Shown in pieces: positions 16,935-28,179 of a stretch of 64,000 nt of DNA; the stretch's first letter is position 1; each line of letters starts with the position of its first letter. Under the pieces are notes generated by a model, which saw only the letters and a program-made list of their open reading frames with translations, had not been told where the DNA came from and did no database searches. Position numbers and translations under genes: made by a program. The DNA is from Plesiocystis pacifica SIR-1 (GTDB lineage Bacteria; Myxococcota_A; Polyangia; Nannocystales; Nannocystaceae), in contig NZ_ABCS01000016.1 in NCBI RefSeq assembly GCF_000170895.1, forward strand, positions 62,001-126,000. The letters run 5' to 3'.

Positions 16935-17245
16935 ATCCGGCGGGGTGGGTTGAACCCGTGCTGCATGCGGCGAGGTCGTTCAACCACTGCTGCATGTGGC
17001 GGGGGGTGGGTCGAACCCGTGCTGCATGCGGCGGGGTCGTCCAACCACTGCTGCAGGCAGCCCGGGTTGGAGAGCAGGCTGGTTTTCCCCATGAGGTGCT
17101 ATCGAGAGGCCCTCGACAGCGCTCGCCCCGACGATGAATCGTGCTCGCTTCGCTGCGCGCGATTCATCCACCTCACGCTCGCTTCGCTCGCTGCGGCTCC
17201 GGTCACGGGGCGACGGGGAGAAATGTTTTGGCGGGGATGAGGAAG
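16935..17245 (+). repeat. Dispersed repeat module R1, copy A
   Basis: Four or five degenerate units of about 30 bp (landmark GTGCTGCATGCGGCG, 16935-17055) lead into a conserved core (17051-17241). The core contains GGTTTTCCCCATGAGGTGCT, an inverted repeat GATGAATCG / CGATTCATC with an 18-nt loop (about 17132-17168), GCTCGCTTCGCTCGCTGCGG, and GAAATGTTTTGGCGGGGATG. The core recurs at 27705-27890 and 51848-52032 with few differences. ORFs here change frame between copies and are not believable genes. Confidence 0.85.
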
Positions 17246-17346
17246 GTGCTCGGTTCGTGGCCGGCCCCACCCAGCCACGTCTAACCACATCCAACCCCGC
17301 CCAGCCACGCCTCCTCCACACGAAAACCACGCCCACATGAAACCCA

Positions 17347-17405
17347 CGCCCCTTTTAGGGGCGACCACATGCCCCCTCGCAGGCACGAACGAGTTTGAGG
17401 ACGAG
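17347..17405 (-). repeat. 3'-end dispersed element, copy 3 (partial)
   Basis: A hairpin CGCCCCT-TTT-AGGGGCG (17347-17363) is followed by GACCACATGCCCCCTCGCAG, GCACGAACGAGTTTGAGGAC: the same block order as at 10587 and 20882. The GACGAAGCGTCCCC block is missing here. It lies downstream of the minus-strand tRNA-Ala and its terminator. Confidence 0.7.
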
Positions 17406-17444
17406 CCGCCCCCAGTCCCGAACGCATGCGGGGTCCAAAAAGGA

Positions 17445-17478
17445 AAAAGGTCTTGGCCGATTCTCGGCCAAGACCTTT

Positions 17479-17479
<1 letters not shown>
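17445..17479 (-). terminator. Strong rho-independent terminator of tRNA-Ala
   Basis: A perfect 16-bp stem (AAAAGGTCTTGGCCGA / TCGGCCAAGACCTTTT) with a 3-nt loop. On the minus strand it begins directly at the 3' end of the tRNA and is followed by TCCTTTTTGG. It terminates the tRNA transcript within a few bases of the mature 3' end. Confidence 0.92.
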
Positions 17480-17551
<72 letters not shown>

Positions 17552-17600
17552 GGGGGCGCAGAAGCTAGCCGAAGGCGGAGGGTCACGCAAGGATCGGAAC

Positions 17601-17792
17601 TCAGCTTTTGTCGGTGTCCGGCGAGGCGACGCTGCGGGGAGCTCGCCAAGCCGAAACAGCGCCCCAAGCGGCCATGCAGGCGATTCCCAGTACGATCAGC
17701 CACAGCAGCTGCTCCCCGTCCCCGGTCTTGGTCGTGATCCAACGCAGCTTCTCGGCCCACGCGCGCCAGGCCGGGGTGGAGAGAGCGAGCAC
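17601..17792 (-). CDS. Possible small membrane protein
   Basis: A 63-residue ORF with a GTG start: a short amphipathic N-terminus (WRAWAEKLRWITTKTG), one membrane segment (about residues 28-48, LLWLIVLGIACMAAWGAVSAW) and a basic tail. It lies between the tRNA-Ala and the divergent tlyA gene, upstream of and in the same direction as the tRNA. The single TM and sensible topology favour a real gene, but there is no recognised family and only a weak ribosome-binding site (GAGTGCTAGG). It may be a spurious ORF. Confidence 0.42.
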   Translation of the reverse strand: MLALSTPAWRAWAEKLRWITTKTGDGEQLLWLIVLGIACMAAWGAVSAWRAPRSVASPDTDKS

Positions 17793-17845
17793 GGAGCGAG
17801 CCTAGCACTCTGGCAGGGCTGGGTTGGCTGTGAGAAAAGCCAGGC

Positions 17846-18649
17846 ATGGCCAAGGCCAAGGCCAAGAAGGCGCGCATCGACAAGCTCCTCGTCGAGCGTG
17901 GGATCTGCGACAGCCGCAGCCGGGCGCAGGCGCTGATCCTCGCGGGCGAGGTGGTCGTGGGGGACCACGCGGTGGACAAGGCGGGGGCGATGGTCGACGT
18001 CGAGGCGCCGATCCGCCTCAAGAGCGGTTCGGCCGCGCTCAACCCCTTCGTATCCCGGGGCGGGCTCAAGCTCGACGGGGCGCTGAAGCACTTTGGCGAC
18101 GTGCCCGTGACGGGGCGGGTGTGCGTGGACGTGGGCGCGTCGACGGGCGGGTTCACGGACTGTCTGCTCCAGCGCGGAGCCGCGCGGGTCTACGCCATCG
18201 ACGTGGGCTACGGGCAGCTGGCCTGGAAGCTGAGCCAGGATCCGCGGGTGGTCGTGATGGATCGCCAGAACATCCGCGAGCTCGAGCCCGGGCAGATCCC
18301 CGAGCCGGTCGAGCTGGCCGTGGCGGACTGCTCGTTCATCTCGCTGACCAAGGTGCTGCCCCACCTCCCGCCGATCCTCGCTCCCAGCGCGCAGCTGGTG
18401 GTGCTGGTCAAGCCGCAGTTCGAGGTCGGGCGCGAGCGCGTGGGCAAGGGCGGCATCGTCCGGGACGCGGCCGCCCGCGCAGACGCGCTGCGCGAGGTCG
18501 AGGCCCACGCTCGCGGGCTGGGCTTTTCGACGCTGGGCTCGGTGCCCTCGACCATCACCGGGCGCGAGGGCAACCAAGAGTGGCTGCTGCGCCTGCGCTG
18601 GGACGGCCGGGACGAGCTACCCACACCGGCACACAACGAGCACACCTGA
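17846..18649 (+). CDS. tlyA: TlyA-family rRNA (cytidine-2'-O)-methyltransferase
   Basis: A 267-residue protein with an N-terminal S4 RNA-binding domain (ARIDKLLVERGICDSRSRAQ, to about 68) and a FtsJ/RrmJ-type Rossmann methyltransferase domain: VCVDVGASTGGFTDCLLQ (SAM loop), YAIDVGYGQLAW, and VVVLVKPQFEVGRE. The family 2'-O-methylates C1409 of 16S and C1920 of 23S rRNA and determines capreomycin sensitivity; it is also annotated as hemolysin A. Length is normal. The ATG is followed by a Lys-rich MAKAKAKKARI start. It reads divergently from the small ORF upstream and is followed by the PP2C gene 105 bp on. Confidence 0.93.
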   Translation: MAKAKAKKARIDKLLVERGICDSRSRAQALILAGEVVVGDHAVDKAGAMVDVEAPIRLKSGSAALNPFVSRGGLKLDGALKHFGDVPVTGRVCVDVGASTGGFTDCLLQRGAARVYAIDVGYGQLAWKLSQDPRVVVMDRQNIRELEPGQIPEPVELAVADCSFISLTKVLPHLPPILAPSAQLVVLVKPQFEVGRERVGKGGIVRDAAARADALREVEAHARGLGFSTLGSVPSTITGREGNQEWLLRLRWDGRDELPTPAHNEHT

Positions 18650-18754
18650 CGCGGCGCCGCGCCGCCCCGGCTGTGTAGCCGGGTGGACCCTCCACGCGCT
18701 TGGGGTCATGTAAGGCTGGCCGCCCTCTGGCACAATGGAGGCCGCCCCCCTGCC

Positions 18755-19528
18755 ATGTACAAGCTGTTCAAGCGCACGCACACACCCGGGAGCTTCGAGA
18801 TCCAGATGGCCGGCGCCTGCGACCCCGGGCGGGCCCGCGACCACAACGAGGACGCGATCGCCATCCAAGAGGACGACGGCCGCGGCTACTACCTCGCCTT
18901 GGTGTGCGACGGCATGGGTGGCCACAACGCCGGCGAGGTCGCCTCCGCCGTCGCGGTCGCGACCATCTCGACTTACCTGTCCGACAACTTCGGCAAGGTC
19001 ACCAACGACCTCCTGCTCGAGGCCGCCTTCGCCATGGCCAGCGACGCCATCGACGAGCAGGCCGAGCTCAACCCCGACGCCCGCGGCATGGGCTGCACCT
19101 GCGTGATGGTGCTCGGCGTCCGCGATCGCTTCTGGGTCGCGTGGGCCGGCGACAGCCGCTGCTACCGGGTCAAGAGCAGCAAGATCAAGCAGCTGTCCAC
19201 GGACCACACCGTGGTCCAGGAGCTCGTCGACCAAAACCTGATCACGCCGGAGCAGGCGGCCATCCACCCCTACCGCGGCCGCATCAGCCGCTGCCTCGGC
19301 CACGGCAAGAACAAGGGCCAGCCGAGCATCCGCGAGTACGAGTTCCCCGTCGGCGCCAACGTGATGCTGTGCAGCGACGGCCTCAGCGACGTGCTCCGCG
19401 ACGACGAGCTCATGGCCCTGGTCGGCCAGCGAGACGTCCGCAGCTCGGCCCGCCGGCTCATCGAGGCCGCCAACGGCGCAGGCGGACCGGACAACATCTC
19501 GGCCATCGTCATGCGCCGCGTCGTTTGA
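18755..19528 (+). CDS. PP2C-type Ser/Thr protein phosphatase
   Basis: A 257-residue PPM/PP2C phosphatase that removes phosphate from Ser/Thr with two metal ions. Metal-binding motifs are intact: RARDHNEDAI, LVCDGMGGHNAGEVAS, VAWAGDSRCYRV, LCSDGLSDVLRDDE and GGPDNISAIV. There is no signal peptide or membrane segment, so it acts in the cytoplasm. Start chosen at ATG 18755, giving the normal PP2C length; the frame is open from 18683. It probably counteracts Hanks-type kinases such as the one at 62554-63531, though there is no operon link. Confidence 0.95.
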   Translation: MYKLFKRTHTPGSFEIQMAGACDPGRARDHNEDAIAIQEDDGRGYYLALVCDGMGGHNAGEVASAVAVATISTYLSDNFGKVTNDLLLEAAFAMASDAIDEQAELNPDARGMGCTCVMVLGVRDRFWVAWAGDSRCYRVKSSKIKQLSTDHTVVQELVDQNLITPEQAAIHPYRGRISRCLGHGKNKGQPSIREYEFPVGANVMLCSDGLSDVLRDDELMALVGQRDVRSSARRLIEAANGAGGPDNISAIVMRRVV

Positions 19529-19660
19529 GATCGCTCTCTGCTGCGATCTGCGCTCGGCAAGACTACGTATCCCGAGCGCCACAATTTCGCGCGAGCGCCC
19601 CTCGCTGGCGAGTCCTCAATCCAGCTTGATCGACGGGCTCGCCAGGCTTAGGACGGACCC

Positions 19661-20281
19661 GTGACCGAGGACGCGCGCCAGAACTACCCCGCCACTCAGC
19701 GCAACCGCGAGCCGATCCTCGCCGTGCTCCGGGAGGTCCTGCCGCAGACGACGACGGTGCTCGAGGTCGCCAGCGGGAGCGGACAACACGCGCACTTCTT
19801 CGCCAGCTCCGTGCCCACCTGGACCTGGCAACCCTCGGACTACGACCGCGAGCTGTTCGACAGCGTCGCGGCCTGGACCGCGGGCATGGCCAACGTCCGC
19901 GCGCCCGTGTTCGTCGACGCGACCGCCGCGACTTGGCCCGAAAGCCTCGCAGACGCGTCGATCCAGGCGATCTACTGCGCCAACATGATCCACATCGCGC
20001 CCTGGGAGGCCTGCCTTGGGCTCATCGCTGGCGCCGGCAGCCTGCTGTCCCGCGCGGGCGCGCCTTTGGTGCTCTACGGGCCGTTCATGCGCGACGGCAA
20101 ACACACCGCGCCGAGCAACGAGGCCTTCGACGCGCGGCTCAAATCCCGCGATCCGCGGTGGGGCGTTCGGGACCTGGCCGTCATCTCGACGCACGCTGCC
20201 AAGAGCGGGCTCGTCCTCGATCGGGTGATCGAGATGCCGGCCAACAACTTGACCGTGGTCTTCCGAGTGAAGTCGAGCTAG
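19661..20281 (+). CDS. DUF938 SAM-dependent methyltransferase
   Basis: A 206-residue class I methyltransferase-like protein of the DUF938 family: RQNYPATQRNREPILAVL at the N-terminus, TTVLEVASGSGQHAHFFA (SAM loop), WQPSDYD, IYCANMIHIAPWEA, LVLYGPF, and the C-terminal RDPRWGVRD block. The family substrate is unknown. The start is GTG, with TAGGAC ending 6 nt upstream. It is a monocistronic gene of normal length. Confidence 0.88.
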   Translation: MTEDARQNYPATQRNREPILAVLREVLPQTTTVLEVASGSGQHAHFFASSVPTWTWQPSDYDRELFDSVAAWTAGMANVRAPVFVDATAATWPESLADASIQAIYCANMIHIAPWEACLGLIAGAGSLLSRAGAPLVLYGPFMRDGKHTAPSNEAFDARLKSRDPRWGVRDLAVISTHAAKSGLVLDRVIEMPANNLTVVFRVKSS

Positions 20282-20425
20282 ACCGTCGAGCGGAAACGCC
20301 CTCCCCACAGGCACCACGTTCCCTGACCTTTCGGGCAAACTGGCAACATTCCTTGCTCAGCGCGATCTGCGCATAGGTATGTTCGTTCTCGCGCTCGCGC
20401 TGAATTTACCAGTTTTTTGGTTGGA

Positions 20426-20440
20426 TCCAGCCTAGCTGGA
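20426..20440 (+). promoter_or_regulatory. Inverted repeat, possible operator
   Basis: TCCAGC-CTA-GCTGGA is a perfect 6-bp inverted repeat about 100 bp upstream of the small ORF at 20542, following an AT-richer stretch TTTACCAGTTTTTTGG. It could be an operator or a small hairpin; no protein partner can be named. Confidence 0.35.
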
Positions 20441-20541
20441 ACCGACATGGGAACTTGGCACGCGGTATGCAAAGTCATTGCGCGAGTTCCGGGTTGCCCC
20501 TCGGGACACCATCGACCTCCAACGCTCAAGGACGACCGCTC

Positions 20542-20703
20542 ATGTACCGCCACACCGCCAAGCACCTCACCTTCGTCACTCGATTCGTCGACTCCGTCAC
20601 CATCCGTCCCTTCTTCGACGACCTGCGCCGCTCGAGCGAGACCGCTCAGCTCAGCGCACCTCGTCGTCCCCGACGGATCGAAGCCAAGACCGAGGCCGCC
20701 TAG
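20542..20703 (+). CDS. Small basic protein with its own terminator
   Basis: A 53-residue ORF (MYRHTAKHLTFVTRFVDSV, then an Arg-rich C-terminus). Not recognised. In favour of reality are the AAGGA ribosome-binding site 9 nt before the ATG, the strong hairpin terminator 70 bp after the stop, and the AT-rich upstream region with an inverted repeat. Against it: small size and no family. The locus could instead specify a small RNA, with the ORF incidental. Confidence 0.5.
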   Translation: MYRHTAKHLTFVTRFVDSVTIRPFFDDLRRSSETAQLSAPRRPRRIEAKTEAA

Positions 20704-20772
20704 CGGCTCGACCCGACCTGTCGCGTCTCCGGCGGCAGGCAGCGGGTTGAGAGCCGGCCGATGGTACCCCCG

Positions 20773-20815
20773 AACCGGGCCCCCGACATGGACGTCGGGG
20801 CCCGGTTCTCCTTTT
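20773..20815 (+). terminator. Rho-independent terminator
   Basis: AACCGGGCCCCCGAC (20773-20787) pairs with GTCGGGGCCCGGTT (20793-20806) with one bulged C and a short loop ATGGA, followed by CTCCTTTT. It ends transcription from the small ORF upstream. Confidence 0.85.
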
Positions 20816-20837
20816 GGTTGCACGAACCAATTGCTTC

Positions 20838-20998
20838 GGCGGGGATGAAGAGCCGAGTCGGCCCTCATCCCCGCCAAGTCGCGCCCCCTTCAGGGGGCGA
20901 CCCCATGCCCCCCTCCCAGGCACGAAGCCCATTGAGGACAAGCCCGAGAGGAGGAGCGGAGCGACGAAGCGTCCCCGATCCGAGGCGCTCGCGGGGGC
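20838..20998 (-). repeat. 3'-end dispersed element, copy 4
   Basis: Begins with an 11-bp inverted repeat GGCGGGGATGA / TCATCCCCGCC (20838-20875), then the hairpin CGCCCCCT-TC-AGGGGGCG (20882-20899), GACCCCATGCCCCCCTCCCA, GGCACGAAGCCCATTGAGGA, and GGAGCGGAGCGACGAAGCGT followed by CCCCG...CGGGGGC up to the nrdJ stop at 21003. Block order matches the other copies at 1-137 and 10587-10700. Confidence 0.85.
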
Positions 20999-21002
20999 TA
21001 AA

Positions 21003-24722
<3,720 letters not shown>

Positions 24723-25012
24723 GGGTCTCCAGGTCGAGGGGGAGTCGGCGAGAGCGAGGGTTCGGGGAGGTGTCGGGGAGAGCGCTTTTGCGCCACGGTG
24801 CAGTGACGCGAAGCGAAAGAGACCGGGTCGGCCGGTCCTGGCAGGACCGACGCCATCTTCGAGTCTCTGGTTTTGGGGCACCCGCTAGCGCTTGTGACGC
24901 GCGAGCTTGGAACGAGCGGATGGTGGGGTCTGCTGGTTTCGGGTTCGCGCTCTGCGCGGGTGAGCGTGGTTGGCGGGGCGGACCCACATGTTGGGTCCGG
25001 AGCGCTAGCCAA

Positions 25013-25028
25013 CCACAAGATATGGTGT
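25013..25028 (-). promoter_or_regulatory. Candidate NrdR box upstream of nrdJ
   Basis: CCACAAGATATGGTGT agrees with the NrdR consensus ACACWATATATWGTGT at about 13 of 16 positions, including the central palindrome. NrdR represses nrd operons when dNTPs are plentiful. A second box at the usual 31-32 bp spacing was not found, and it lies 290 bp from the nrdJ start, so function is uncertain. Confidence 0.5.
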
Positions 25029-25062
25029 GTCGCAAGAACTGAGCATCTCGCGCGAAGATGGG

Positions 25063-25071
25063 TTATCCACA
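25063..25071 (+). promoter_or_regulatory. Perfect DnaA box
   Basis: TTATCCACA is an exact DnaA-box consensus match, 35 bp from the candidate NrdR box. DnaA binding upstream of nrd genes is known in E. coli, where it couples nucleotide supply to replication. A single 9-mer can occur by chance, though less often in GC-rich DNA. Confidence 0.5.
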
Positions 25072-25573
25072 ACGGCCGGCCAGCAGGCCGAACTCAAAAA
25101 ACGCGCGATATTGGCCCTTTGGACATGATCGGAAAGGGCTTCACCAGTCGGGTTCATCTAGGCGCCGATGGGGAGATTCTCTGCTTGGCCCCAGTCTTGC
25201 TTGGCTCCGATGTGCGAGATCGGAGCAGGTGTCAGGCTTGCCCGATCCCCAGGCCCTCCCCATGGTGAGCCCGGCGAACCGGCGGATCCCCTCGACAATT
25301 GTTACGTAGAGAGATCTCGAATCGCGGGGTTCACGAGGCGCGAAGGTGCCCAACTCGAGGACGAGCAGAAGGGTTGGTCCAGAGTCTCGCCGTCGATTTG
25401 GCGCAAGTCACGCGGGTTCGATTTGCACCCGGGTCGGCCTGTGAAGCACAATGCAATTCGTCGCGGGCGGGTCGATGGCCGCTGGCGTCGAAGCACGAAC
25501 CGCAGGGCGGTCGGTCTGGAGCTCAGTCGGAGCGCAGATGCGACGATGCCCAGCGCGGTCGGAACCCAGCGCC

Positions 25574-26125
25574 ATGCCAGATAAGAACGACACCGTCTTG
25601 CGTCGGGGAGAGCTCGAGCGACTGAGCGCGCTCGAGACCCTCAAGGGCCTCAGCAAACCCGGGGACGTGAAGCTCGCCGAGCTCATCGGCTTCCTCGAGT
25701 CCCGCGACCTTTGGAGCCAGTTCTCCAAGATCACCCTGGGCGATCTGCGCGACGCCTTCGGCAAGACGGCGCCGGACAAGGCCGAGGCCGAGGCCGACAC
25801 GCCCCGCGCCCGCAAGCGCCGGATCATGAAGGAAGCGCTCATGGGCCCCGACGAGGACGAGGCCGAGGCCGAGGCGGGCGAGGAGATCAAGATCGAGCTC
25901 GCCGCCAAGAAGGCCCCGGCCGACGGCGGCCTCGAGACCGAGGACGTCGCGCGCCAGATCCTGCCCTTCGTCGAGGGCAACGGCGACGTCACCCTCGAGG
26001 ACATCGCCGAGTACTCGCGCCTCGAAAAGTCCGTGCTCCGCCACCACCTCGGCGTGCTGTGCAAGGACGGCCGGCTCGAGCGCATCGGCGTGGGCCGCAA
26101 CGCCATCTACTCGACCGTCGCATGA
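25574..26125 (+). CDS. Winged-helix domain protein, probable regulator
   Basis: A 183-residue protein: N-terminal helical region (VLRRGELERLSALETLKG), a charged middle rich in Glu/Ala/Lys, and a C-terminal winged-helix-like domain (EDIAEYSRLEKSVLRHHLGV then GRLERIGVGRNAIYST, about 140-183), the wing and recognition pattern seen in ArsR/MarR-like DNA-binding domains. Not assigned to a known family. The ATG at 25574 removes an Arg/Thr-rich upstream stretch. Its stop overlaps the start of the aldehyde dehydrogenase (ATGA), so the two are translationally coupled, suggesting autoregulation or shared control. Confidence 0.72.
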   Translation: MPDKNDTVLRRGELERLSALETLKGLSKPGDVKLAELIGFLESRDLWSQFSKITLGDLRDAFGKTAPDKAEAEADTPRARKRRIMKEALMGPDEDEAEAEAGEEIKIELAAKKAPADGGLETEDVARQILPFVEGNGDVTLEDIAEYSRLEKSVLRHHLGVLCKDGRLERIGVGRNAIYSTVA

Positions 26126-27510
26126 GCGAGCTCGAGCCCGCCTCGATCAACCCCGCGACCGGCGAGCGCCTGCGCAGCTTCGCCTCGTTCACCGACGCCG
26201 AGCTCGAAGGCCGCGTCGCCCGGGCCCACGCCCAACAGCGCGACTGGGCCGCGCGCCCGCTGGCCGAGCGCGCCGACGCGCTGCGGGCCCTCGGCGCGCA
26301 CCTGCGCACGATCCGGGGTGAGGCCGCGGCGACGATGACCGCCGAGATGGGCAAGCCCCTCGCGCAGGCCCAGGGCGAGCTCGACAAGTGCGCGTGGCTG
26401 TGCGAGTGGCTCGCCGAGCACGGGCCGGCGATGCTCGCCGACGAGCCGCGCTCGCGGGTCGCCGTCGAGGGCAGCCAGCGCAGCTACGTCGCGCACCGCC
26501 CCATGGGGCTGCTGCTGGCGATCATGCCGTGGAATTTCCCGTGGTGGCAGGCCCTGCGCTTCGCCGCGCCGGCCCTGCTCGCCGGCAACACCGCCCTGCT
26601 CAAGCACGCGCCCAATACCACCGGCTGCGCCCTGGCCATCGAGGCCGCGCTGCTCGCCGCCGGCTTCCCCGAGGGCTGCCTCGAGACCCTCGTCGCCTCC
26701 CACGGCCAGGTCGCCGGGCTGATCGCCGACCGCCGCGTCCGCGGGGTCACGCTCACCGGCAGCACCCGCGCCGGCCGGAGCGTCGCCGCCCTCGCCGGCC
26801 AGCACCTCAAAAAGACCGTGCTCGAGCTCGGCGGCAGCGACCCCTACCTCATCCTCCCCGACGCCGACCTCGACCACGCCGCGGCCGTGTGCGCCAAGGC
26901 CCGGCTGTTCAACAGCGGCCAGACCTGCGTCGCGGCCAAGCGCTTTTTGGTCTGCGAGCCCGTCGCCGAGGCCTTCACCGAGGCCTTCCTCGCCCAGCTG
27001 CGCGCCGCCGTGGTCGGCGATCCGACCGACCCGACGACCACCGTCGGACCGCTCGCTCGCGCCGACTTGCGCGCCGGCCTCGAGGACCAGGTCGAGCGCA
27101 GCGTCGCCGCGGGCGCCCGCGTCCTGCACCGCAGCGAGGTGCCCGACTCGCCCGGCGCCTACCACCCCGTCGTCGCCCTGGGCAGCGTCGACGAGACCAA
27201 CCCGGCCGCCCGCGAGGAGCTGTTTGGGCCCGTCGCCGCGATCATGACCGTGCGCGACGAGGCCCACGCCGTCGCCGTCGCCAACCGCAGCGACTACGGC
27301 CTGGGGGCCGCGGTGTTCAGCCGCGACGTCGAGCGCGCCGAGGCGATCGCTCGGGACCAGCTCGACGCGGGGGCTTGCTTCGTCAACGGGATGGTCCGCT
27401 CGGATCCGCGGGTGCCCTTTGGCGGGGTGAAAGACAGCGGGTACGGGCGCGAGCTCGGGCGCCACGGGATGCTCGAGTGGGTGAACGCGAAGACGGTCTG
27501 GGTGGATTGA
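26122..27510 (+). CDS. NAD(P)-dependent aldehyde dehydrogenase
   Basis: A 462-residue ALDH-superfamily enzyme, closest in motif style to succinate-semialdehyde dehydrogenases. Catalytic Cys269 is in FNSGQTCVAAKRF, the general base Glu235 in VLELGGSDPYLIL, and the cofactor loop GVTLTGSTRAGRSVAA and PWNFPWW are intact. Such enzymes oxidise an aldehyde to the acid. The start ATG overlaps the stop of the winged-helix gene. The stop is followed by the R1 repeat region. Confidence 0.93.
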   Translation: MSELEPASINPATGERLRSFASFTDAELEGRVARAHAQQRDWAARPLAERADALRALGAHLRTIRGEAAATMTAEMGKPLAQAQGELDKCAWLCEWLAEHGPAMLADEPRSRVAVEGSQRSYVAHRPMGLLLAIMPWNFPWWQALRFAAPALLAGNTALLKHAPNTTGCALAIEAALLAAGFPEGCLETLVASHGQVAGLIADRRVRGVTLTGSTRAGRSVAALAGQHLKKTVLELGGSDPYLILPDADLDHAAAVCAKARLFNSGQTCVAAKRFLVCEPVAEAFTEAFLAQLRAAVVGDPTDPTTTVGPLARADLRAGLEDQVERSVAAGARVLHRSEVPDSPGAYHPVVALGSVDETNPAAREELFGPVAAIMTVRDEAHAVAVANRSDYGLGAAVFSRDVERAEAIARDQLDAGACFVNGMVRSDPRVPFGGVKDSGYGRELGRHGMLEWVNAKTVWVD

Positions 27511-28130
27511 GTAGAAGCAGAGGCTTCGGGCGTTGGACTGAGGTCGGCGGGGCTCCGGCGGTGCGCCGCGGCCTGTTCGGCGGGCTGTGTGCGGGGGGTT
27601 GTCCGGCTCCTGCTGTTGTGCGGAGGGGTGTCCGGCTGCCGCTGCATGCGGCGGGGGGTGTCCGGCTGCCGCTGCATGCGGTGGGATTCTCCAAACACTG
27701 CTGCATGCAGCCCGGGTTTGAGAACAGGCTATTTTTCCCCATGAGGTGCTATCGGGAGGCCCTCGACAGCGTCCGCCCCGACGATGAATCGTGCTCGCTT
27801 CGCTGCGCGCGATTCATCCACCTCACGCTCGCTTCGCTCGCTGCGGCTCCGGTCATGGGGCGGCGAGTAGAAATGTTTTGGCGGGGGTGAAGTGCGCTGG
27901 TGGTGGCTCGACCCCTGCTGCAGGCAGTTCAGGTCCAAGCGCAACTCGTTCGAGACCCCAGCATTCAACTTGCGTACCCCGAGCAGGCCGCTCGGCGGGA
28001 GGGGTCCCTGCGACGAGCACCGAGCCGCCTACAACCTTGGAAGAGCAACGGGATGTGGCTCGGCTCGAGCGCAGGAGTGGGGAGGAGCCCGCCGAATAGG
28101 CCGCGGTGCACCGTCGGAGCCAACCAAGCA
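27511..28130 (+). repeat. Composite dispersed repeat R1-R2, copy B
   Basis: Between the ALDH stop and the epimerase stop (28180). It contains a short inverted piece of R2 (27551-27584, GGCTCCGGCGGTGCGCCGCG), then four or five ~30-bp units (landmark CCGCTGCATGCGGCGGGG, 27595-27704), the R1 core (27705-27890) and R2 (27951-28129). From 27705 to 28130 it is almost identical to 51848-52272. No genuine ORF is visible; long open frames in it shift between copies. Confidence 0.88.
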
Positions 28131-28179
28131 CCGCAGACCAACACCTGCGATCCATGTAAACCAGCACGAACATCCACCC

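Larger units (their letters stand above)
24723..25573. other. Long intergenic region upstream of nrdJ
   Basis: An 850-bp stretch without a believable gene. It holds a large imperfect inverted structure (GTGGTTGGC at 24966-24974 pairing with GCCAACCAC at 25007-25015, enclosing GGACCC / GGGTCC), the NrdR-like and DnaA boxes, and another inverted repeat GCCCTTT / AAAGGGC (25114-25139). ORFs here are short and overlap in several frames. The region probably holds the nrdJ promoter and that of the winged-helix gene at 25574. Confidence 0.6.

Noticed and set aside
15025..17245. An insertion sequence or prophage
   Set aside because: No transposase, integrase or phage gene is seen, and no target-site duplication could be identified.
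16886..17340. Genes within R1 (for example peptides beginning MLASLRAIHPPHARFARC)
   Set aside because: The same DNA is repeated at three places with frame-changing differences and no shared start or ribosome-binding site; treated as non-coding repeat.
24723..25573. A cobalamin riboswitch upstream of nrdJ
   Set aside because: No B12-box-like conserved sequence was seen; B12-dependent nrdJ genes are not usually riboswitch-regulated.
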